From contig VGIR01000026.1 in the NCBI GenBank assembly GCA_016867815.1, positions 1 to 35,868 on the forward strand: a DNA stretch of 35,868 bases. The letters run 5' to 3'. This stretch comes from a candidate division WOR-3 bacterium. GTDB lineage: Bacteria > Hydrothermota > Tepidihabitantia > Tepidihabitantales > Tepidihabitantaceae. The position numbers were made by a program, and so were the translations under genes. A model generated the notes under the pieces. It made no database searches. It saw nothing but the letters and a program-made list of their open reading frames with translations, and was not told the origin of the DNA. Positions 25,028-33,478 of the stretch are shown in pieces (position 1 is the stretch's first letter; each line of letters begins with the position of its first letter).

Positions 25028-25898
25028 CCTGGGGTTCCTCGGTTCCGGGGTTCGGGGGTTCGGGTCGGCAAATGGCCTGCGGAGACTGGTGTCCATCTTC
25101 CTGATGGTCGCCGGGTGCGGGCAGAGGCAGGCATCCGAATCAGAGCTTCGGGTTGTGTCGCTTGTGCCGAGCGTGACCGAGATCGTATACGCGGTGGGCG
25201 CGGGAAAGGCACTCGTGGGCAACACGAATCAGTGCAGCTTCCCGGAGGCGGCCAGGAGCGCGTACAAGGTCGGGGATTTCATGAGCCCGGACCTGGAGCG
25301 GATCGTCGCGCTGCGGCCGAGCCTTGTCTTTCTTACTCTACCCATGCACCGGCAGTTGCTGGATAAGTTTGCCGAGCTTAAGATACCCACCTACGTCTCC
25401 CGGCCGGGTGACATCGAAGCCGCTCTTAGGGAGATAGATACCGTGGCGCAACTGCTGGGACACAGGACAGCGGGGGAGAGCCTTGTCGCCGGAATGCGAC
25501 GCCGACTGGACTCCATTGCGCCGTCTGCGGACACGCCGCGCGTCTACGCCGAGATCTCCGGGACGCCTCTGATGACTGCCGGCGGCGGCACGTTCATCAA
25601 CGAACTGCTGGTGCGGGCGGGCGGACGCAACGTCTTCGCATCGTCCGCGCAGGAATACCCGGTGGTCGACCCCGAGGCTGTGCTTGCGGCTGACCCTGAG
25701 GTCATCCTGCTGCTGCACCCGGACATGAGTGCGCGTGACGTTGCCGCCCGCGTCGGCTGGGGCGGTATCAGCGCGGTGAAGAAGGGCCGCATCTATGAGA
25801 AGCTCGACGAGGACCTGCTCTTCAGGCCGGGACCGCGGATCGTTGACGGCGTGGTCCTGCTCGCGAGGCTGCTGCATTCAGAAACCACGAGGAGCTAG
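25017..25898 (+). CDS. btuF: ABC importer substrate-binding lipoprotein (BtuF/FhuD type)
   Basis: This 293-residue periplasmic binding protein belongs to the BtuF/FhuD/FepB class III family. A lipoprotein signal (RRLVSIFLMVAGC, cysteine near residue 34) is followed by RVVSLVPSVTEIVYAVGAG, GDFMSPDLERIVALRPSLVF and a C-terminal lobe with DPEVILLLHPDM. The CSFPEAARSAYKVGDF loop resembles cobalamin-binding BtuF. Iron-siderophore binding cannot be excluded. Cobalamin would fit a cell needing B12 for its mutase. The long n-region (LGFLGSGVRGFGSANG) is encoded by a GGGGTTCCGG repeat (25030-25067) and is probably an accretion in front of the original signal peptide. ATG 25017 overlaps trmI. Confidence 0.88.
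   Translation: MKSSLGFLGSGVRGFGSANGLRRLVSIFLMVAGCGQRQASESELRVVSLVPSVTEIVYAVGAGKALVGNTNQCSFPEAARSAYKVGDFMSPDLERIVALRPSLVFLTLPMHRQLLDKFAELKIPTYVSRPGDIEAALREIDTVAQLLGHRTAGESLVAGMRRRLDSIAPSADTPRVYAEISGTPLMTAGGGTFINELLVRAGGRNVFASSAQEYPVVDPEAVLAADPEVILLLHPDMSARDVAARVGWGGISAVKKGRIYEKLDEDLLFRPGPRIVDGVVLLARLLHSETTRS
25030..25067. repeat. GGGGTTCCGG-type repeat within the btuF signal region
   Basis: TGGGGTTCCTCGGTTCCGGG (25030-25049) then GTTCGGGGGTTCGGGTC is a run of GGGGTTC units straddling the btuF 5' end, like those in rlmN and between mrdA and rodA. Because no stop arises, it is translated as Gly/Phe-rich residues ahead of the lipoprotein signal. Confidence 0.6.
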
Positions 25899-25950
25899 AA
25901 TTCAGGGATTCAAGGAATCCAGGATTCAAGTGGTCACTCGAATCCCAATC
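25899..25950. repeat. GGATTCAAG-type repeat between btuF and btuC
   Basis: AATTCAGGGATTCAAGGAAT (25899-25918) and CCAGGATTCAAG are degenerate copies of one unit, followed by CACTCGAATCCC. The same words occur in inverted order at 30873-30942 upstream of mazG, including CACTCGAA and CCTTGAATCC. Confidence 0.55.
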
Positions 25951-25964
25951 TCCGCGGACAGGTG

Positions 25965-26909
25965 ATGCGGCGACCTTCGTTGGCTTGGGCCGGCCTCATC
26001 CTTCTGCTCGTGTCGGCCGCGGCGCTCTCGGTAGCCATCGGGCCCGGCGGATTCAGCGGGACCAACCTTGGCGCGGTGATGAACCTGCGCCTCTTGCGGC
26101 TGGTGCTGGGAGTCGTCGCCGGCGGGGTGCTCGCGGTCGTCGGCGCCTCACTGCAGGGCCTGCTTCAGAACCCGCTCGCGGACCCTTTCACCATGGGCGT
26201 GGCAAGCGGTGCGGCCCTGGGCACGAGCCTGACCCTGGTGCTGGGCAGGACGGCCGGAGCGTTCGCGCCGGTCGGCGGGTTCGCTGGAGCGCTGGCAACG
26301 ATGCTCCTCGTGTACGCGCTCGCGCGGGTGCGGGGCCGGGTCACGGTCACCGGCCTGGTGCTGGCCGGGGTCATCACGAGCTTTCTTTTTTCGAGCCTCG
26401 TGATGCTCGCGATGATACTAGGGCGGCGTACGCTGGGCGAGGCAGTCTACATGATGATGGGGCACCTGGGGCCGGTGTTCACCGGCACAACCGTGTGGAT
26501 CTTTGGAGCAGTCGCGGTCCTCTCCATTGCCGGCTGCGCCTGGCTCTTCTCGATGTCACGGTCGCTCGACATCATGTCGTCAGGCGAGGAGGCGGCGGAG
26601 ACGCTTGGGGTCGACACCCAACAGGTCACCAAGACTGTGTTCGTCATCTCCTCGGTGCTGGTCGGTATGGTGGTCTCTTTCACCGGGGCGATCAGCTTTG
26701 TGGGTCTGGTCGTGCCGCACCTGGTGAGGATGCTGTTCGGGCCTGAGCACCGGCGGGTCCTGCCCGGGTCGTTTGTCGCGGGCGCGGGAATCCTGCTGCT
26801 CTCGGACGTGCTGGCGCGGAACATAGTGCCCGGCGGCCTGCCGCTCTCGATTGTCACCGCGCTCGTCGGCGTGCCCTTCTTCATCTACCTGCTCAGGAGC
26901 CGGTTGTGA
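25965..26909 (+). CDS. btuC: ABC importer permease (BtuC/FecCD family)
   Basis: This ~314-residue membrane permease has about ten hydrophobic segments and forms the dimeric channel for a vitamin B12 or iron-chelate importer. Family motifs are GASLQGLLQNPLADPFTMGV, SGAALGTSLTLVLG, GEEAAETLGVD (the coupling helix that touches the ATPase), GAISFVGLVVPHLVRMLFG and a C-terminal GVPFFIYLLRSRL. ATG 25965 directly follows a GTG at 25962 and either could initiate; no good ribosome binding site is seen in the repeat DNA upstream. The N-terminus is somewhat shorter than BtuC. The stop overlaps the ATPase start (GTGA). Confidence 0.92.
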   Translation: MRRPSLAWAGLILLLVSAAALSVAIGPGGFSGTNLGAVMNLRLLRLVLGVVAGGVLAVVGASLQGLLQNPLADPFTMGVASGAALGTSLTLVLGRTAGAFAPVGGFAGALATMLLVYALARVRGRVTVTGLVLAGVITSFLFSSLVMLAMILGRRTLGEAVYMMMGHLGPVFTGTTVWIFGAVAVLSIAGCAWLFSMSRSLDIMSSGEEAAETLGVDTQQVTKTVFVISSVLVGMVVSFTGAISFVGLVVPHLVRMLFGPEHRRVLPGSFVAGAGILLLSDVLARNIVPGGLPLSIVTALVGVPFFIYLLRSRL

Positions 26910-27787
26910 AGGAGCGTAGGGGACTGTCACCGCTTTCGTCTGACGAAAACGGTGACTGTACCCAATCGCAGGACGGCGACTGTACCCAGTCCATCCACAA
27001 CGCCATCGAGCTCTCGGGCCTTTCCTTCGGCTACGGCGAGTCGCTGCTATTCGAGGACTTTGATCTCGATGTGGCCTCAGGCGAGTTCCTCGGCGTCATC
27101 GGGCCGAACGGTGCGGGCAAGTCGACGCTGTTGAGGCTCGTGTCCGGATTGCTCAGGCCGGCAAAGGGCTCGGTCCGGATTCTGGAGCGCGACCTCGGCG
27201 CGTTGGGCCGGCGAGAGGTCGCGCGGACCCTCGGTGTGGTGCTGCAGGAGAACCCGTTCGCCTTCGACTACTCAGTCTCAGACGTCGTGATGATGGGTCG
27301 GAATCCCTACCTCGGAAGGTTCCAGAGCCCGGGCAGGCACGACCGGGAGGCAGCGAAAGCGGCGCTCGAGTTCGTGGATGCCCTTTTCCTCAAGGAGAAG
27401 CGCATCAACTCGATATCAGCCGGTGAGCGACAGCGAGTGGTGCTGGCGCGCGCGCTGGCCCAGGAGCCCCGGGTTCTTATGCTCGACGAGGCGACATCTC
27501 ACCTGGACATCGCGCACCAGCAGCTCATCGCGCGCATCCTCTCGGAGATGAATCGGCAGGGCAAGACGGTTGTGTTACTGTCGCACGACCTGAACCTGGC
27601 CGCGCTCTACTGCTCGCGAATCCTGCTGCTCGACCGCGGCAAGACAGTGGCCTGCGACGTGCCAGAGCAGGTCATCTCAGCCGAACTGATTCGAGCTGTC
27701 TACGGGGTAGAGCCGATTGTCACCCGGCACCCGGAGAGCGGCCGGCCCCAGGTGCTGCTACCCGCGCCGGCGCTCAAGCAACAGTAG
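26906..27787 (+). CDS. btuD: ABC importer ATP-binding protein (BtuD/FecE type)
   Basis: This 293-residue ATPase powers the importer. Walker A is GPNGAGKST, the Q-loop VLQENPFAFDYSVSDVVMMG, the signature SAGERQR (a variant of LSGGQ), Walker B VLMLDEATSHLD and the H-loop LLSHDLNLAA. The family core begins at AIELSGLSFGYGES, about residue 33. The preceding residues (GDCTQSQDGDCTQS and neighbours) are encoded by a GGTGACTGTACCC repeat and hairpin at 26920-26991, and have no counterpart in the family. GTG 26906 overlaps the permease stop; no other start lies closer to the core. The long tail (HPESGRPQVLLPAPALKQQ) is unremarkable. Confidence 0.93.
   Translation: MKERRGLSPLSSDENGDCTQSQDGDCTQSIHNAIELSGLSFGYGESLLFEDFDLDVASGEFLGVIGPNGAGKSTLLRLVSGLLRPAKGSVRILERDLGALGRREVARTLGVVLQENPFAFDYSVSDVVMMGRNPYLGRFQSPGRHDREAAKAALEFVDALFLKEKRINSISAGERQRVVLARALAQEPRVLMLDEATSHLDIAHQQLIARILSEMNRQGKTVVLLSHDLNLAALYCSRILLLDRGKTVACDVPEQVISAELIRAVYGVEPIVTRHPESGRPQVLLPAPALKQQ
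26920..26991. repeat. GGGACTGTCACCG inverted and direct repeat inside btuD
   Basis: GGGACTGTCACCGCTTTCGT (26920-26939) is mirrored by ACGAAAACGGTGACTGTACC (26943-26962), allowing a long near-perfect hairpin. A second direct copy, GGCGACTGTACCCAGTC (26975-26991), follows the first (26951-26967) at a 24-bp period, which is eight codons. It is read in frame as GDCTQSQD then GDCTQS at the BtuD N-terminus. Confidence 0.7.
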
Positions 27788-27815
27788 GCTCTTCGCCCGC
27801 AGTCCGTGAATCGGT

Positions 27816-27846
27816 GAAGGCCGGCTGCCTGATGCAGTCGGCCTTC
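27816..27846. terminator. Hairpin between convergent btuD and ftsB-like genes
   Basis: GAAGGCCGGCTGC (27816-27828) pairs with GCAGTCGGCCTTC (27834-27846) over 13 bp with one G-U and a 5-base loop. It lies between two convergent stop codons. No T-run follows on either strand, so it would be a non-canonical or bidirectional terminator or a 3'-end stabiliser. Confidence 0.5.
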
Positions 27847-27866
27847 GCTATGAGAACCTGTCCGGC

Positions 27867-28148
27867 CTAGCGCGGCGTCTGCGCCGAGTCGGGTTTGTCG
27901 CCGAGCAGCTTGCGGGCCAGCATTGCGGCAGAGTCGGGATTAGCCAGCCAGTCGCGGCGATGCCTCCGCTCTTCGAGTTTGTGTCTGAACTCGGTGATAT
28001 CGTTCAGGATTCTGCGTTCGCGGGCCTTGCGGCGGCCGATGCTTATCAGCCCGTTGGGACCGGCCAGAAACCAGAAAGCGAACACAACGAACACTGCCAG
28101 CACCGCTAACCTGACCAGCCGCTGCAGCGGTGACGAGCCGGCGTTCAT
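27867..28148 (-). CDS. FtsB/DivIC-like septum formation initiator
   Basis: This 93-residue bitopic protein has one membrane segment (LVRLAVLAVFVVFAFWFLAG, about residues 11-30) followed by a coiled coil (ARERRILNDITEFRHKLEER) and a short C-terminal tail. That plan, the small size and the position directly after eno match FtsB/DivIC, which scaffolds divisome assembly with FtsL and FtsQ; eno-ftsB adjacency is known from proteobacteria. ATG 28148 overlaps the eno stop (ATGA). Sequence conservation in this family is low, so the call rests on architecture and context. Confidence 0.8.
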   Translation of the reverse strand: MNAGSSPLQRLVRLAVLAVFVVFAFWFLAGPNGLISIGRRKARERRILNDITEFRHKLEERRHRRDWLANPDSAAMLARKLLGDKPDSAQTPR

Positions 28149-29425
28149 CGTTTCAGGGTATGCATCCCGGCATAGCGCAGGACGTCGTCTTCCTCGATGC
28201 GAATGAGCCGGTTGTACTTGGTCACGCGCTCGCTGCGACAGGGCGCTCCGGTCTTGATCTGCCCGGAATTTGCCGCCACCGCAAGGTCGGCGATGAAGTG
28301 GTCACTTGTCTCCCCGGAACGATGGGAGATGACGGTGCGGTACCCGGAGTCGGTTGCGACTTTGACGCAGTCCAGGGTCTCGCTCACCGTGCCGACCTGG
28401 TTCGGCTTGATGAGCACGGCGTTGGCGATGCCATCGCGGATGCCCTGCTTCAGCCGGTTGGTGTTGGTCACGAAGATGTCGTCACCAACGAGCTGAACCC
28501 GGCTGCCGAGCCGGTCCGTCATCTTCTTCCAGCCGGCCCGGTCGTTCTCGGCCAGCCCGTCCTCGATAGATATGATCGGGTACTTCTTAGTCCACGTATC
28601 GTACAGATCGATTAGCTCGCCTGACGTCAACGTGTGCTGTTTCGGCGTGCGGAAGTGGTAGAGGCCTTTGCTGTAGAACTCGCTTGACGCCGGGTCGAGG
28701 GCGATGAAGACCTGCTCGCCGAGGCGGTAGCCGGCCTTCGTCACCGCGCGCTCGATGTACTCCAGCGGTTCCTCGTGGTCGCGGAACATCGGGGCGAAGC
28801 CACCTTCGTCGCCGACTGAAGTCGGTTTGCCGGCAGCGTGAAGCAGCATCCTCAGGTGACGGTAGATTTCGGCCGCGGCGCGCAGTGCCTCGTGGAAAGT
28901 CGGGAACCCGGCCGGGACAACCATGTATTCCTGGACGTCGAGGTTGTTGGAAGAGTGGGCGCCGCCGTTGATGACGTTCAGAAGTGGCGTCGGTAGCACC
29001 ATAGTGCCCGCGCCGCCGAGGAAACGGTAGACGCAGATGCCGGCGGTGATTGACGCGGCCCGGCACACTGCGAGCGACGTGCCGAGTATGGCATTGGCCC
29101 CGAGCTTGCCCTTATTCGACGTCGGGTCGAGTTCGATCAGTGCCTGGTCGATCCGGTACTGGTTGGTGGCGATCATCCCGACGAGGCGACGGCGGATCGT
29201 GCTGTTCACGTTCCTGACCGCCTTGAGCACGCCCTGGCCGAGGAACCGTTTCGGGTCGCCGTCGCGCAGTTCGCAGGCTTCGTACTTTCCGGTCGACGCG
29301 CCGGAAGGAACCGAGGCACGGCCCATGGTTCCGTCGGACAGGATGCAGTCCACCTCGATAGTGGGATTGCCTCGCGAGTCGAGTATCTCGCGGGCTTCGA
29401 GGTCGGCGATGAGTGGCGCGGGCAT
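28145..29425 (-). CDS. eno: Enolase
   Basis: This 426-residue glycolytic enzyme interconverts 2-phosphoglycerate and phosphoenolpyruvate. It shows the N-terminal AREILDSRGNPTIEVDC, SGASTGKYEACELRDGD, the metal ligands in FIALDPASSEFY, ISIEDGLAENDRAGW and QLVGDDIFVTN, the catalytic lysine in NAVLIKPNQVGTVSETLD and the signature SHRSGETSDHFIADLAVA. Residues GGAHSSNNLDVQEYMVVP vary slightly from the common GGAHADNNVDIQEF. Length matches the family. ATG 29425 lies three bases after the glyA stop, with GAGGAG supplied by the end of glyA. Confidence 0.98.
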   Translation of the reverse strand: MPAPLIADLEAREILDSRGNPTIEVDCILSDGTMGRASVPSGASTGKYEACELRDGDPKRFLGQGVLKAVRNVNSTIRRRLVGMIATNQYRIDQALIELDPTSNKGKLGANAILGTSLAVCRAASITAGICVYRFLGGAGTMVLPTPLLNVINGGAHSSNNLDVQEYMVVPAGFPTFHEALRAAAEIYRHLRMLLHAAGKPTSVGDEGGFAPMFRDHEEPLEYIERAVTKAGYRLGEQVFIALDPASSEFYSKGLYHFRTPKQHTLTSGELIDLYDTWTKKYPIISIEDGLAENDRAGWKKMTDRLGSRVQLVGDDIFVTNTNRLKQGIRDGIANAVLIKPNQVGTVSETLDCVKVATDSGYRTVISHRSGETSDHFIADLAVAANSGQIKTGAPCRSERVTKYNRLIRIEEDDVLRYAGMHTLKR

Positions 29426-29428
29426 GTG

Positions 29429-30709
<1,281 letters not shown>

Positions 30710-30872
30710 TCAGTGGTCTCCTTGAATTCTACGCGGCCGGCAGTCGAGGACGGCAACAGACGGTGGATACGATTGTATTCCGGTGTCTTCGGCACGCGGG
30801 CCGCTAACATCAGGCTAAAAGGTAGCGGCGGGCGTGGAAAAGTCAAGGAGAGAGGAAAGGGGTCAAGGAGCC

Positions 30873-30942
30873 GAGGGGTTCAGGATTCAATTGGCGCTCC
30901 GGTCAGCACTCGAACCGCAGATTCCTTGAATCCTCGAATCCC
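30873..30942. repeat. GGATTCAA/TTGAATCC-type repeat upstream of mazG
   Basis: GAGGGGTTCAGGATTCAATT, then GTCAGCACTCGAACC, then GATTCCTTGAATCCTCGAAT form an inverted set of units related to the btuF-btuC gap. The TTGAAT within the last unit is in position to act as the mazG -35 box. Confidence 0.55.
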
Positions 30943-30954
30943 GTCCGCTAGACT
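30926..30954 (+). promoter_or_regulatory. mazG promoter using a repeat-derived -35 box
   Basis: TTGAAT (30926-30931), exactly 17 bp, then TAGACT (30949-30954). The GTG start of mazG begins five bases later, so the message would be leaderless or nearly so. The -35 box is part of the degenerate TTGAATCC repeat. Confidence 0.5.
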
Positions 30955-30959
30955 CGGGC

Positions 30960-31784
30960 GTGTTTTCCGAGCTACTTGAGGTCGTCCGCCTGCTGCGCCG
31001 GCGTTGCCCCTGGGACCGCAAACAGACGCTGGCCTCGACCCGGCCGATGCTGCTCAATGAGACCTTCGAGCTCGACGAGGCCTTGCGCCGGCAAGACAAG
31101 GACGCCATCACCGAGGAACTCGGCGACTACCTGTTCATGGGCTTGTTCCTTGCCGAGGTCGCGGGCGCAGAGCTTGGCATATCGCTTGAGGATTCCCTCA
31201 AGGGCATCGTTGCGAAGCTCAAGCAGCGCCACCCGCACATCTACGGCTCGACCAGGGTGCGTGGCGCGGCGGACGTGCTGGCCAACTGGGAGAAGATCAA
31301 GCGCAAGCAGAAACGGAGTGGGGGGCTGCTTTCGGGTGTTCCGGTTGCCATGCCCGCCCTGCGGCAGGCGCAGCTAGTCCAGGAGCGGTGCCGCCGGGTC
31401 GGGTTTGACTGGGACCGGCCGGAGCACGTACTCGACAAAGTCGAGGAGGAGATTCACGAGCTGCGGCAGGTGCTCGCTCGAGGCCGCAAGAGCCGGGCGC
31501 GCGTACCGGAAGAGCTTGGCGATCTGCTCTTCGCGCTGGTCAATCTGGCGCGGCATCTCGGTGTTGATGCCGAAGGTACGCTCAAGGATGCCAACGCCAA
31601 GTTCCGGGGACGCTTCCGGCTCATCGAGGAGCATTTTGCCTCCCGGGGCAGGGAGCTGGGCGAAGTGAGTCTGGATGAGATGGAAGCTGCCTGGCAGCAG
31701 GTGAAGCACGCCCGGTCCAGAGCCAGAGGGCCGAAGGACAAGGCAACCTCGAAGTCAGGAAAGGGACGAAGCAGGACGGCCTGA
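30960..31784 (+). CDS. mazG: Nucleoside triphosphate pyrophosphohydrolase MazG
   Basis: This 274-residue all-alpha NTP pyrophosphatase hydrolyses (d)NTPs to monophosphates, cleaning the nucleotide pool or lowering ppGpp precursors. Two tandem MazG domains are visible: RRRCPWDRKQTLASTRPMLL with EELGDYLFMGLFLAEV, and EEEIHELRQVL with EELGDLLFALVNLARHLGVD. The metal-binding EExxE and ExxD motifs are present in both. The basic C-terminal tail (ARSRARGPKDKATSKSGKG) is extra. GTG 30960 fits the family N-terminus and the promoter. Length is near E. coli MazG (263). Confidence 0.94.
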   Translation: MFSELLEVVRLLRRRCPWDRKQTLASTRPMLLNETFELDEALRRQDKDAITEELGDYLFMGLFLAEVAGAELGISLEDSLKGIVAKLKQRHPHIYGSTRVRGAADVLANWEKIKRKQKRSGGLLSGVPVAMPALRQAQLVQERCRRVGFDWDRPEHVLDKVEEEIHELRQVLARGRKSRARVPEELGDLLFALVNLARHLGVDAEGTLKDANAKFRGRFRLIEEHFASRGRELGEVSLDEMEAAWQQVKHARSRARGPKDKATSKSGKGRSRTA

Positions 31785-31869
31785 GGCGCAACTTCGTCGC
31801 CCGCCTTGGCTGTTTCGCCGCTAGTGGCTCGGAATTCGAACTTTCGGCTTCGGATTTGCCGCGATGGCC

Positions 31870-32088
31870 CTACTCGTCGTCGAGGTTGATCTTCAGGTCG
31901 TCCGACTCGTCCGAGTCCTGGTCCTCCTTCAAGTGTTCCTCGTCGACCTCGGTCTCCTCATCGTACGTGCGAGTCGTATCGACGCTGCCACAGACCGGGC
32001 ACTCGGCTTCGAGTTCTCCGTCCTCGTCGTCGGAGTATACCTCAAAGGTGTGGCCGCATTCGAGGCACATCAGTTCGCGATTAGCCAT
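31870..32088 (-). CDS. Small acidic zinc-ribbon protein
   Basis: This 72-residue protein has an N-terminal zinc ribbon (LMCLECGHTFEVYSDD and AECPVCGSVDTTRTYDE, two Cys-x2-Cys pairs). Its C-terminal half is almost entirely acidic (DEEHLKEDQDSDESDDLK). The net charge is strongly negative. The ribbon resembles FmdB-like and hydrogenase-maturation-type ribbons, but I cannot assign a function. AGGAG at 32098-32102 and a promoter at 32109-32136 support expression. It is transcribed alone, convergent with mazG. An RNA-polymerase- or nucleic-acid-mimic role is possible but speculative. Confidence 0.8.
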   Translation of the reverse strand: MANRELMCLECGHTFEVYSDDEDGELEAECPVCGSVDTTRTYDEETEVDEEHLKEDQDSDESDDLKINLDDE

Positions 32089-32108
32089 TTTCGGTTTCTC
32101 CTACCACC

Positions 32109-32136
32109 TTTTTACCGGCAAGATTCCGCTTGTCAA
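32109..32136 (-). promoter_or_regulatory. Promoter of the zinc-ribbon gene
   Basis: On the minus strand TTGACA (32136-32131), 16 bp and TAAAAA (32114-32109). A leader with TAGGAG leads to ATG 32088. Confidence 0.55.
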
Positions 32137-32281
32137 GCACTGCGTCGCGCGGTGTCGCGCGGAGAGGCGTCCGCACCGACTCCACAAGCCTCTCACTATC
32201 TGATGATTGTGCAGGTGCAGCCGTGAGCCGGCTGCTCGCGGCTTCACCCTATGGGAGAGAGCGAGAGAGCAATACGTCTGT

Positions 32282-32309
32282 TTGACTCCGGCCGTTTGGG
32301 CACTATCCT
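32282..32309 (+). promoter_or_regulatory. Promoter of the multispan membrane protein
   Basis: TTGACT (32282-32287), 16 bp, TATCCT (32304-32309), then GTG 32317 seven bases on. This places the start codon at the expected 5' end of the message and argues against the longer frame opening at 32251. Confidence 0.5.
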
Positions 32310-32316
32310 ACGAAGT

Positions 32317-33432
32317 GTGAACTCGCCAGTTCCTGCCGTCGCTACGGGCTTCAGGCCGGCCCTTGCCCGGGTCGCTGTTCTCCTGCTCGTGTACTCGACT
32401 GTTGCCGGCTTCGCTGTCTCCGAATTCATCCGCTATCCCGGCCTGGCCAGCGTCAAGCCATGGCTGGGCGGAGAGAGTTTCTTCGGCGACATGGTCTACG
32501 GCCGCGCGCCTCAGCCGTACGTGACCCGTGTGCTCGTGCCCTGGCTTGTGCGGACGGCGGTCGCCGTCACGCCGTCAACCGCGAGGTCGCAGACAGAAAC
32601 TAGCGCTCGGCACTCGCTCACCAGTAACGGCAGGCCACTGTGGCTGCATCAGTATCCGTTCGAGTTTACCCTTGCCAAGAACATCCTGCTGCTGTTTGCC
32701 ATCGGGTTTGCTTTCGCCTTGTGGTGGCTGGCGCGCCTGACGCTCGACGTGCCCGCGCCCGCGGTTGACGCCATTCCGGTCGTCTCGCTGTTTGCGCTGC
32801 CGGGCCTGTACGGCTATGGCAGCATGCTCTACGATCTACCTGCGCTGTCGTTGTTTACACTGGGGCTCGCGTCTATCGCCGCGCGCCGGCAATGGCCCTA
32901 CGCGCTGCTGTTCGCGGTCTGCGTGTTGAACAAGGAAACCGGGCTCCTGCTGACGCTGGTCTGGGCGGTTTCAGAAGCGCGCAGGCGCAAACCCAGGCAG
33001 TTGGCCGTCGGCATCGGATTGCAGGTCTGCTTCTGGCTGGTGACGCGGGGTCTCCTGTTCTGGTACTTCAGAAACAACCCGGGCGAGCCGCTAGCCCTTC
33101 ACCTACTCCGCAATGCCCAGGTCCTTGCAGTTCCCGGCAACTGGTTCCTGTTCCGGCCGGTCACGGACTGGTTGATTCTGCCGAGGGGCTTCAACGTCCT
33201 CTATCTCTTCGGCTTCATCGCCTCCCTGTATGCGCTCCATCGGGCCCCGCAGTTCCTGAGGGACGCGTACTGGGTCGTGCTCCCGGTCTTCGTCCTGACG
33301 TGGTTGTTCGGCAACGTTGATGAGATGCGGGTCTACTACGAACTCCTGCCGATAGTCACTCTGGTTCTGTTCAGCGGCCTGTACCGGTTGATGGGCTACC
33401 GGCCGCAGCCGGCAGCGTCCGCTGCCACTTGA
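32317..33432 (+). CDS. Polytopic membrane protein, GT-C-like, unassigned
   Basis: This 371-residue integral membrane protein has about eight hydrophobic segments, including VAVLLLVYSTVAGFAVSEF, NILLLFAIGFAFALWWLARL, LQVCFWLVTRGLLFWYF and LPIVTLVLFSGLYRLMG. The motifs GSMLYDLPALSLFTLGL and CVLNKETGLLLTLVWAVSE resemble uncharacterised glycosyltransferase-C-like or DUF2029-type membrane proteins that use lipid-linked sugars, but no catalytic acid motif is certain. The segment TARSQTETSARHSLTSNGR in the first external loop looks low-complexity and may be an insertion. GTG 32317 is chosen from the promoter position; ATG 32251 would add 22 soluble residues. The gene is transcribed singly and converges on the hydro-lyase gene. 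Confidence 0.75.
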   Translation: MNSPVPAVATGFRPALARVAVLLLVYSTVAGFAVSEFIRYPGLASVKPWLGGESFFGDMVYGRAPQPYVTRVLVPWLVRTAVAVTPSTARSQTETSARHSLTSNGRPLWLHQYPFEFTLAKNILLLFAIGFAFALWWLARLTLDVPAPAVDAIPVVSLFALPGLYGYGSMLYDLPALSLFTLGLASIAARRQWPYALLFAVCVLNKETGLLLTLVWAVSEARRRKPRQLAVGIGLQVCFWLVTRGLLFWYFRNNPGEPLALHLLRNAQVLAVPGNWFLFRPVTDWLILPRGFNVLYLFGFIASLYALHRAPQFLRDAYWVVLPVFVLTWLFGNVDEMRVYYELLPIVTLVLFSGLYRLMGYRPQPAASAAT

Positions 33433-33478
33433 GCCGGACCGCGGTGCATTTCGCGGCTCTCCACTTGAGGCTAGGCCG

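Noticed and set aside
30710-30840. Glycine riboswitch before glyA
   Set aside because: I looked for paired glycine-aptamer-like elements on the minus strand and saw none; only a ribosome binding site and weak promoter-like words are present.
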